Shown: positions 1 to 5,322 of the stretch, one piece after another | Layout of the letters: every line of letters starts with the position of its first letter | How positions within the stretch are numbered: position 1 is the stretch's first letter | Source of the DNA: Thermoclostridium sp036562185 | Lineage (GTDB): Bacteria; Bacillota; Clostridia; DSM-8532 | Assembly: GCA_036562185.1 (NCBI GenBank) | Contig: DATCKN010000027.1 | Location: 1-7,713 of the forward strand | Reading direction: 5' to 3' | DNA: 7,713 bases | Translations under genes and position numbers: made by a program | The notes under the pieces: model-generated | Database searches by the model: none | Told to the model about the DNA's origin: nothing | Seen by the model: only the letters and a program-made list of their open reading frames with translations

Positions 1-278
1 GTTTGCCGTTGAGTATTTTATATAAATTACCTGTTAAAGTATACAATTTATAATATCAAAGAAACGAAATAAAGCAAAGCATTTCGGATCTCTTTCCAAG
101 TTTTTTCAGACTAAAGCCGACTAAGGCAGTGACTTTACATCTATTCTGACAGTCAACCCTATTGATTTCAGAACAGTTGATATTGTTTTTATCTGAACTG
201 GATGGTGGTATGTTTATTATGAGATTTTTATAACATTTTGGGAATTCAAATAAATTTAACTGAACGGAGGGGTGTTAA
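1..278. other. Left-edge intergenic stretch, no gene recognised
   Basis: AT-rich sequence with no convincing reading frame on either strand. A short hairpin (CGAAAT at about 65-70 against ATTTCG at about 81-86) is visible but has no adjacent U-tract, so it is not a clear terminator. A -10-like TATAAC at 229-234 could belong to a promoter for the gene starting at 279, but no good -35 hexamer lies 17 bases upstream. The stretch probably contains the promoter region of the DUF2871 gene. Confidence 0.4.
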
Positions 279-716
279 GTGAAGAGGATTGCGAAATTAA
301 GCTTATTCTATAGTATATTGGGATTGCTCCTCGGGGCTTTTTACAGGGAATTCACAAAAATGAACGGCTTTACAGGACAAACAGTCTTAAGTGATCTGCA
401 TCCTCATGTACTGGTTTTAGGGGCGATTTTCTTCTTAGTTGTTTTATTGCTGGAAAAGTCCTTTGAGTTGACCAAGCACAAGAATTTCAACAAATTCTTT
501 ATTACTTACAACATAGGGCTTTTACTGACAGTTATAATGATGGCCGTACGCGGATGTACAGAAGTGTTGAACCTTGAAATATCAAGGATGATCGATTCTT
601 CAATTTCAGGTATTGCGGGCTTGGGTCATATTATTATAACAATAGCTTTCATCTTATTCTTCATGATATTGCTTAACAGAACCAATGATGCAGATAATAA
701 GCAAAGTAACTTCTAA
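279..716 (+). CDS. DUF2871 family membrane protein
   Basis: A 145-residue integral membrane protein of unknown function, recognised as DUF2871 from its pattern: an FYREFTK-x-NGFTGQT block (residues 21-35) followed by LSDLHPHVLVLGA (37-49). Four hydrophobic segments are visible at roughly residues 7-22, 43-59, 73-90 and 111-132, with a charged C-terminal tail. The length fits the family. The start is GTG at 279, chosen because CGGAGGGG (265-272) sits about 7 bases upstream and no better ATG is in frame. Histidines H41, H43 and H117 lie at or in membrane segments and could bind a cofactor, but that is inference. The gene stands alone: a terminator follows within 10 bases and the downstream operon is on the other strand. 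Family assignment is fairly secure; function is unknown. Confidence 0.85.
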   Translation: MKRIAKLSLFYSILGLLLGAFYREFTKMNGFTGQTVLSDLHPHVLVLGAIFFLVVLLLEKSFELTKHKNFNKFFITYNIGLLLTVIMMAVRGCTEVLNLEISRMIDSSISGIAGLGHIIITIAFILFFMILLNRTNDADNKQSNF

Positions 717-725
717 TATGATTTT

Positions 726-763
726 ACCCCTTTCATCGGATATTCGGTGAAAGGGGTATTTTT
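726..763 (+). terminator. Intrinsic terminator after DUF2871 gene
   Basis: Arms at 726-738 and 745-757 form a 13-bp stem with one G-U pair around a 6-base loop (GATATT), followed by ATTTTT. It starts 9 bases after the stop codon of the DUF2871 gene. The opposite strand lacks a good T-run, so it mainly acts in the plus direction. Confidence 0.85.
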
Positions 764-870
764 AAGGAAACATGTCAAAAGTTTCAGGGAACATATCCAC
801 GAGCGCTCGCGTTCTCTACGGTATAAAACCGGTCGAACAGTTTACCCACGTAAGCTATAAGGCTAACGAT

Positions 871-1659
871 TCAGCTGCTTGCACTGGAATATTTCCTTAT
901 GCCTCTTTTTATTGCTGCGGCAGAAACCAGGAAAAATAGCATCCCGGAAACAGCAGCAGCGATCATGTCCGGAATATTACCCTTGTTAAGAAGCAATGAT
1001 GCCGGAACATTCGCCAATGGAACAGATGGAATAAGAAAAACAAAAGCATACATTATTCCCTTGTAGGAAAATATTTCTTTTGGTTTCTCTGAAATAGACA
1101 TTAGTATGAAATAAATGCCTGTTAAGCCATAGACCCTGATATATTTAAAAGCAAGCGAATAAAGAAGCATCATAAATGAAGTCAGCAAAATAACGGCACT
1201 AGCCAGGAAAACCAAAAACAAAACGGCATTCAGTCCTGTAATGCCAATATCCAGTGAGCTGATTTTCACGCACAAAACGAATATGGGTGCTACCAGGGAC
1301 GTAAGGCTTGAATAGTCTATACTGCCGGTGTTTATCTGGAAAATCACATTGACCGGTTTTACAAGCATCCTGTCAAAACTGCCGCTGGATATGCTTTCTA
1401 TAAACCTCATATGATTTGGGTTTATTAACCCTCGGTATATCTGGTTTACGATCATCGATGAACAGTACAAAATAACCATTTCATCCCGGGACCAACCCGC
1501 TATGGAATCTACATGGATATAAATAAACTCAACGCACAATATACCCAACACTGAATTTATGATACTTTGCAACAGCATCAGCACGAAGTTTGCTCTATAT
1601 ATAGCAACGGACATAAATGACAATTTTATCTGCTCTTTTAATATATTCAGGTAATACAT
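871..1659 (-). CDS. ABC-2 type transporter permease (second permease of operon)
   Basis: A 262-residue integral membrane subunit of an ABC exporter of the COG3694 / ABC2_membrane_6 type. About six hydrophobic segments can be seen. The family hallmark ISSGSFDRMLVKPVNV occurs at residues 90-105, and the C-terminal half has FLIPSVPLANVPA (208-220). The protein ends in a basic tail (KRGIRKYSS) typical of these permeases. The ATG at 1659 is supported by AGGAGG (complement of 1665-1670), which overlaps the TGA of the upstream permease; the intergenic gap is only 10 bases, so translation is probably coupled. It is the last gene of the operon and should pair with the 1670-2470 permease and the frameshifted ATPase. 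Substrate is unknown. No clear terminator follows on this strand. Confidence 0.88.
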   Translation of the reverse strand: MYYLNILKEQIKLSFMSVAIYRANFVLMLLQSIINSVLGILCVEFIYIHVDSIAGWSRDEMVILYCSSMIVNQIYRGLINPNHMRFIESISSGSFDRMLVKPVNVIFQINTGSIDYSSLTSLVAPIFVLCVKISSLDIGITGLNAVLFLVFLASAVILLTSFMMLLYSLAFKYIRVYGLTGIYFILMSISEKPKEIFSYKGIMYAFVFLIPSVPLANVPASLLLNKGNIPDMIAAAVSGMLFFLVSAAAIKRGIRKYSSASS

Positions 1660-1669
1660 AAATACCTCC

Positions 1670-2470
1670 TCATCCTCCGATTGCGGAGTATTTTTTCACT
1701 CCCGCTCTCCAAACTGCCAGGTTTAGAGTCATCAGAACAAAAATCCACATTATATAAACAATCAGCAAATTAACACTTTCTGCGGGAGAAATCTGGTTCA
1801 TGTACAATTTAGCCGGTATATAGCTGAATGCAGCAAAAGGCATCAGTTCCAATACCCTGACACTCCAATCCGGGAAAAAATCCAGGGGCATAAACATTCC
1901 TGACAGGAAATTCAATATAACGGCAAAGGACCACATAACAGCCTGCGCCTGCTCGAGCCAAAAGGCCACCATCCCAAGCAACGACCACATGAGATGACTA
2001 ATAACCGTTGCTGTTGCCAGGTATATTACTAAAAGAATCGCTGAGTGCACTGATAAATCCCATGTTAGGTACTGCGCAAAAAAAGGTGCGATCATCAGCA
2101 ATAATGAAAACTGCTTTAGAAACCCAAACAAAGCATTGGAAAGATGTTTCCAGTATAGAAACATATTTATGCTGTATGGTTTTATCATAACCTTGCCCAA
2201 ATCTCCGTTTTTTATCATGCCTGAAATTTCAAAACCGCCGCCGTTCAGTATAAATGTTCGGAACAGGCTCGACACAACAAAGAATGTAATCATATCAGCG
2301 ATCGTATATCCATTGATTTCACCTGTCCCGTCGCTCCGGTAAATAAGTATCCAAAAGATAATTGTAATAAACATGCTGATATTAGACATTATCAGTTCCA
2401 GCACCGTGTCAAACCGGTATTGGAACGATGTTAACAAGTACATCCTGAAACTATACAGGTATTTTTGCAT
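1670..2470 (-). CDS. ABC-2 type transporter permease (first permease of operon)
   Basis: A 266-residue membrane subunit of the COG4587 type, which in many bacteria is encoded together with a COG4586 ATPase and a COG3694 permease; exactly that order is seen here. About six membrane segments are visible. Family-like motifs are SGMIKNGDLGKVMIKPYSI (residues 83-101), LSGMFMPLDFFPDW (189-202) and the C-terminal KKYSAIGG. The ATG at 2470 directly follows the TAA of the ATPase frame (2471-2473), and its SD GGGAGG (complement of 2480-2485) lies inside the ATPase gene, so translation is likely coupled to the upstream gene. If the upstream frameshift is real, expression of this permease could be reduced. 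Transported substrate cannot be inferred from the sequence. Confidence 0.88.
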   Translation of the reverse strand: MQKYLYSFRMYLLTSFQYRFDTVLELIMSNISMFITIIFWILIYRSDGTGEINGYTIADMITFFVVSSLFRTFILNGGGFEISGMIKNGDLGKVMIKPYSINMFLYWKHLSNALFGFLKQFSLLLMIAPFFAQYLTWDLSVHSAILLVIYLATATVISHLMWSLLGMVAFWLEQAQAVMWSFAVILNFLSGMFMPLDFFPDWSVRVLELMPFAAFSYIPAKLYMNQISPAESVNLLIVYIMWIFVLMTLNLAVWRAGVKKYSAIGG

Positions 2471-3456
2471 TTATGACATCCTCCCATCGACCATGATCTG
2501 GTTGACAATATGCTTAAAAGGTACATTTGTTAATGAGATGTCGATCAGGTTTCTGTTTTGATCGATCAACCCGGTGACGATACTTCTGTATCGTTCTTTC
2601 TCGATCATCAATTTCAGAGTATTGTCTGCAAACTCTATAATCTCCCCGTACTTTGCAAACTCATGAGGATCGATCGATTGGTCAAATACCAGCTGCAGGA
2701 CTTTATTCGATGAGTATAACCTGGATACTTCGCTGATGGCACCGTCGAATATTTTACTTCCTTTAGACAAGAGGATAACCCTGTCGCAGGTTTCCTCGAT
2801 ATCGTCCATATAATGGCTCGTGATAATAATAGTCGTTTTTCTTTCTGCCCTGTATTCGCGCAGAAACTTCCTTATGGCGAGCTGACTGCTTAAATCCAGT
2901 CCGATCGTAGGTTCATCAAGAAAAACGATCTCAGGGGAATAGAGAAAGCTGTTTATCAGCTCCATTTTCATACGTTCGCCCAAAGAAAGGCGGCGCAGCT
3001 GAGTATTTAATAAATGTTTGACATTGAGCATTTCCGCCAGCATATCGATATTCTTTTTATATAACTCGTCAGGCACCTGATAGACGAGTTTTGGTATCTG
3101 AAGGTATCAATAGCCGGCAGATCCCAGTTGATATCGCTCTTATTCCCCATGACAAAAGCTATCTTTCTGAGAAATTCACGCTTTCTTTGCGTTGGAATAT
3201 AGTTTAGAACAGTGACCTCTCCGGATGTAGGGTACAGAATGCCGGTGAGCATTTTAAGTGTTGTAGTCTTACCAGCACCATTTTCACCGAGCAGCCCAAC
3301 GATTTCACCTTTTTCTATCGTCATATTCAGATCGTTGACAGCATCTTTGTACACATATTTACGATTAAACAAGTCTTTTATAGTATTTTTCAGACCCTCC
3401 TGCTTTTCATGGATTTTATATGATTTGGATAGATTATTTACTTTTATGATACTCAT
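2471..3456 (-). pseudogene. ABC transporter ATP-binding protein, one-base frameshift
   Basis: The nucleotide-binding subunit (COG4586 type) of the exporter, split over two frames. The first part (from ATG 3456, SD GAGAGGGG about 8 bases upstream) has Walker A GENGAGKTT at residues 57-65 and the family block NWDLPAIDTF (110-119); the usual Q-loop glutamine after VMG is Asn105. The second part (open from about 3090, first GTG 3076) has the signature LSLGER, Walker B IVFLDEP, D-loop IGLD and switch histidine in TSH. Adding one base at the T-run 3089-3092 joins the halves as DTFRYQ-KLVYQVPDELYKKN and gives about 328 residues, the normal length for the family. All catalytic motifs are otherwise intact. 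The break is therefore either a very recent mutation or a sequencing or assembly error. Without repair, the first frame ends at 3007 after about 149 residues. Confidence 0.87.
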
Positions 3457-3500
3457 CTCTTGACCCCTCTCTTGCTGTAAGAACTCTTATTTTTTCAACT

Positions 3501-3578
3501 TCAAACACACAGTAACTGTCTGTAAAATGGATCCTTAACACCGCCAAAATCAAAATCGGCTTATTGTTTTATAATCAT
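3501..3578 (-). other. Tiny ORF with strong SD upstream of ABC operon
   Basis: On the minus strand AAAGGAGG (complement of 3588-3595) is placed 9 bases before ATG 3578. The frame reads MIIKQ, then TAA (3563-3561), then stays open for 19 more codons (ADFDFGGVKDPFYRQLLCV) to a TGA at 3503-3501, 44 bases before the ATPase start. It could be a five-codon leader peptide, a 25-codon small gene broken by a nonsense change, or a chance SD. There is no homology I recognise. The SD quality makes translation initiation here likely; any function is inference. Confidence 0.3.
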
Positions 3579-3606
3579 TCGATCGAGCCTCCTTTAAATC
3601 TCCAAC

Positions 3607-3647
3607 AAAAAACTGCAGGCGAATAGCAAAAGCTTTTCACCTGCAGT
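3607..3647 (-). terminator. Strong minus-strand intrinsic terminator
   Basis: In minus-strand RNA the arms ACUGCAGGUGAAAAGC and GCUAUUCGCCUGCAGU (complements of 3647-3632 and 3627-3612) form a 16-bp stem with one mismatch and one G-U pair around a UUUU loop, followed by about five U residues (complement of 3611-3607). It ends about 12 bases before the SD of the tiny ORF and about 150 bases before the ABC operon. It may terminate transcripts of the degraded gene at 3757-3912, or act as an attenuator in the operon leader. The plus direction has only CTTTT and a C-A mismatch, so it is weaker there. Confidence 0.8.
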
Positions 3648-3733
3648 CTTTTACACATGACCTTTAGAATAAATATCATATCAAATGTCGTCACTGGTAC
3701 ATAACATAAACCCCTTGATGCATATCAGCGTGA

Positions 3734-3778
3734 ATATAAACAATAATACCGTGCAGTTAAGCACGGTACTGTTTATAC
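3734..3778. repeat. Inverted repeat overlapping a stop codon
   Basis: Left arm TATAAACA-ATAA-TACCGTGC and right arm GCACGGTACTGTTTATA flank a 6-base centre AGTTAA. The two 8-base blocks in each arm match perfectly and are separated by 4 bases on the left and 1 on the right. On the minus strand the stop codon of the membrane-protein remnant lies in the centre. There is no U-tract after it on either strand, so a standard terminator is unlikely; an operator or a cruciform-forming element is possible. Confidence 0.5.
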
Positions 3779-3912
3779 TTTACTATCGCATATGTGACAA
3801 CATCCATGATCAGCATTATCACTTCAGCAAGGTTGAAAGTACCGCTATTCTTAACTTGATAAACTGAAAAAAGCACAATAATATAGCCCCAAAATGGGTA
3901 CAACTGCTTTCT
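3757..3912 (-). pseudogene. C-terminal remnant of a membrane protein
   Basis: A 51-codon open stretch ending at TAA (3759-3757) and preceded in frame by TGA at 3915-3913, with no start codon or SD at its head. The translation begins RKQLYPFWGYIIVLFSVYQV and continues with LAEVIMLIMDVVTYAIVKYKQYRA. That is two hydrophobic helices, a short polar turn and a basic terminus, which looks like the last two membrane segments of a polytopic protein. It loosely resembles the C-termini of DUF2127-like small membrane proteins; I would not rely on that. Deleting one A in the AAA near 3909-3911 would extend the frame by a few residues before further stops, which is consistent with multiple lesions. Confidence 0.4.
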
Positions 3913-4139
3913 TCAGCTGATATTCAGTTAGTCAAGTTAAGCATTCGCCGGCATTGGATTACCTCGCTTCCGGAAATATCAGCAGTATGATAACATATTT
4001 GTTGTATTTATGCAAGCAGCATCCTGACAGAACAGGATACGGCGAAGAAATCATCGGGGAGATGAATCGAAACCTGCTGAAGCCGTACAGAAGTTCGGAA
4101 AATCGCCGGTGCATTCCGGAAGTCCGGCAGAAAGCACAA

Positions 4140-4376
4140 CGACAGCATGGTTTCCCAATGTCTGCGCCGTGCGTAGTTGTCCAACAGCATGCAACTCCCC
4201 AGTGCGTAATTCTTGCTGCCGTTAGCCATATCATCTGTTGCATCCTGTGTCAGCGTCAGCGTGGCCCTGTCCTCATTCCAGGTATAAGTCACACCCTTCA
4301 CCCCGTACTGGGTATCCAGCAAACCTTCATCAGTCATAAGATACTCCATCAGTCCAAGGATCCTGCCCGGCTGACT
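4140..4376 (-). pseudogene. Fragment of an extracellular solute-binding protein
   Basis: The minus frame opens after TGA (4379-4377) and reads SQPGRILGLMEYLMTDEG, followed by YGVKGVTYTW and then NGSKNYALGSCMLLDNYA. The spacing and words (leucine-rich helix, L-x-T-D-E-G, YGVKG-x-x-YTW) match the C-terminal third of LplA-like lipoproteins, the substrate-binding subunits of sugar or oligosaccharide ABC importers in Firmicutes. There is no start, SD or signal peptide, and the residues after about 4165 stop resembling the family although the frame stays open to 4008. It begins only 22 bases past the NUDIX stop codon, suggesting a deletion or recombination joint. It cannot yield a functional binding protein. 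Confidence 0.5.
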
Positions 4377-4398
4377 TCACCTACACCAAAAGTATCAT

Positions 4399-4950
4399 TT
4401 ACTTGCATCCACAAGCGGCCTTTACCATTTTCAGTTCTTCCGGATAAATACAGTTCTTTATTTGGTTCTTCTCGACTGCTGCAATGCACTCATCCAGATC
4501 CATCCAAAGCACGCTGTCAACTTCTTCTTTTTGAAGTTTAAATTCTTCTTCATCTATGTCCCGCCACAAAATGAATACTCGCGAGTACTGCCTGTCATGA
4601 AAAGGTTTTCCGGAGAAACGATCATCCCAGATTACGATTCTGTCTCCGCAGAATACGAGTTCATCATCAGAAGCTGAAATTCCGAGTTCCTCCTGCAGCT
4701 CTCTTATGGCAGATTCGGCAAAATCCATTCCTGCAGGGATATGGCCGGCGCTTGAAATGTCATAACATCCAGGGAATGATTCCTTGGTCTCACACCTTTT
4801 CTGAAGCAGGATCTGGACCTTACAATGTTTTTTTCTGAGAAGCCATACATGCGATGTCCTGTGCATTATGCCTTCCTCATGAGCTTTTTCGCGTTCTACC
4901 GTTTGTCCTGTCGGATTGCCGCTTTTATCAACAACATCCAGAATCTCCAT
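4399..4950 (-). CDS. NUDIX hydrolase domain protein
   Basis: A 183-residue cytoplasmic protein of the NUDIX superfamily, which cleaves nucleoside diphosphates linked to another moiety. The NUDIX box runs from G69 to I91, with REL-x-EELGI at 83-91 carrying the metal-binding glutamates. The first box glutamate position is Met75, a position that is often Asp or variable in the Idi-like subgroup. The N-terminus (EILDVVDKSGNPTG, then HRTSHVWLL) and the SAGHIPAG segment resemble the isopentenyl-diphosphate isomerase-like NUDIX group, but isomerase activity should not be assumed. ATG 4950 is preceded by GGAAGG (complement of 4959-4964) 8 bases upstream. It is monocistronic as seen here and divergent from the MFS gene. 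Exact substrate is unknown. Confidence 0.9.
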   Translation of the reverse strand: MEILDVVDKSGNPTGQTVEREKAHEEGIMHRTSHVWLLRKKHCKVQILLQKRCETKESFPGCYDISSAGHIPAGMDFAESAIRELQEELGISASDDELVFCGDRIVIWDDRFSGKPFHDRQYSRVFILWRDIDEEEFKLQKEEVDSVLWMDLDECIAAVEKNQIKNCIYPEELKMVKAACGCK

Positions 4951-5006
4951 TTTAAATACCTTCCATCAAATTATGATCAAATTGTACTCCATGTAAGCTC
5001 AAACAT

Positions 5007-5035
5007 ATTGTAACAATCAGCTATATCAATCTCAA
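5007..5035 (-). promoter_or_regulatory. Predicted promoter of NUDIX gene
   Basis: On the minus strand TTGAGA (complement of 5035-5030) and TACAAT (complement of 5012-5007) are separated by exactly 17 bases, a good sigma-A type match. It is placed about 57 bases upstream of the NUDIX ATG. Confidence 0.5.
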
Positions 5036-5073
5036 TATTCCATTTCTTTGGCGGGTTATCTTCATTCAAAATC

Positions 5074-5108
5074 CATGAAAAGATCGCTGGTTGGAGATAG
5101 TTTTCATG
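5074..5108. repeat. Inverted repeat upstream of MFS promoter
   Basis: Perfect 8-base arms CATGAAAA (5074-5081) and TTTTCATG (5101-5108) separated by 19 bases. It lies between the two divergent promoters and ends 19 bases before the MFS -35 hexamer, a position suited to a regulator-binding site; no U-tract follows. Confidence 0.4.
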
Positions 5109-5127
5109 CGTATGACGCTTCTGTTTA

Positions 5128-5156
5128 TTGAAATTTTACAAACAATTTGATACTAT
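5128..5156 (+). promoter_or_regulatory. Predicted promoter of leader peptide and MFS gene
   Basis: TTGAAA (5128-5133) and TACTAT (5151-5156) with a 17-base spacer. Transcription would start near 5163, giving a leader of about 160 bases before the MFS start codon, which contains the short leader ORF and the inverted repeats. Confidence 0.6.
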
Positions 5157-5187
5157 TGAATCACATTACGGACTGGGGGTGACAAAT

Positions 5188-5232
5188 ATGAAAAGACCGT
5201 TTTGCGGCGCTTCAGCTCCATGCAGAGTCTGA
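5188..5232 (+). CDS. 14-residue leader peptide of MFS efflux gene
   Basis: ATG 5188 is preceded by GGGGGTG (5175-5181) at 6 bases and encodes MKRPFCGASAPCRV followed by TGA (5230-5232). Its length, strong SD, position between a promoter and a drug-efflux-like gene, and the fact that its last codons are half of two alternative helices are the hallmarks of a regulatory leader ORF, as known for erm, cat and mef/msr type resistance genes. The peptide has two cysteines and two prolines. I do not recognise it as a published leader. Regulation by ribosome stalling is inference; the ORF and its SD are seen directly. Confidence 0.6.
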   Translation: MKRPFCGASAPCRV

Positions 5233-5322
5233 TAAAGGACGGTAGTTGCATGGAGCGGTAGATTTTCCGTCCGATATAAGACTTTGCATTCCTGAACTAA
5301 TATTAAGAAAAGGAGCAAAGTC
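5215..5322 (+). promoter_or_regulatory. Putative translational attenuator with SD-sequestering hairpin
   Basis: Four elements are visible. Segment 1 is GCTCCATGCA (5215-5224), which pairs perfectly with segment 2, TGCATGGAGC (5247-5256). Segment 3, GACTTTGC-AT-TCCT (5280-5293), pairs with segment 4, AGGA-GCAAAGTC (5311-5322): 12 pairs with a 2-base bulge and a 17-base loop, burying the whole SD AGGAG and ending directly at the MFS ATG. The end of the leader ORF, ATGCAGAGTC (5220-5229), can instead pair with GACTTTGCAT (5280-5289) over 10 pairs with one G-U, which would free the SD. GGACGG (5237-5242) and CCGTCC (5267-5272) offer a further helix that crosses the 1:2 pairing. No U-tract follows these stems, so control would be at translation. 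Confidence 0.6.

Larger units (their letters stand above)
3648..4398. other. Degenerate region between operon leader and NUDIX gene
   Basis: About 750 bases without any intact gene. It contains two coding remnants on the minus strand (3757-3912 and about 4140-4376, listed separately), an unassigned coding-like plus-strand stretch (about 3921-4140), an interrupted inverted repeat around 3734-3778, and an imperfect inverted repeat with arms at 3847-3866 and 3925-3944. Stops in all three minus frames occur around 3913-3945. The picture is of accumulated gene debris, not a functional locus. Confidence 0.5.

Noticed and set aside
800..809. Perfect 10-base palindrome CGAGCGCTCG after the ABC operon.
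   Set aside because: It has no spacer or U-tract and no adjacent promoter; a palindrome of this length can occur by chance.
772..939. A 55-codon plus-strand ORF beginning MSKVSGNIST with AAGGA four bases upstream.
   Set aside because: Its last third is antisense to the well-supported permease gene, the SD spacing is too short, and no family is recognised. It was not listed as a gene.
3086..3100. Programmed ribosomal frameshifting in the ABC ATPase.
   Set aside because: The bases around the junction (TAC CAA AAC) do not form a canonical X XXY YYZ slip site, and related ATPases are encoded in one frame. A one-base deletion or sequencing error explains it better.
3954..4541. A 195-codon plus-strand ORF starting at TTG.
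   Set aside because: Its second half is antisense to the NUDIX gene and to the solute-binding protein fragment, and the TTG has no SD. Only the first part is reported, as a low-confidence coding-like stretch.
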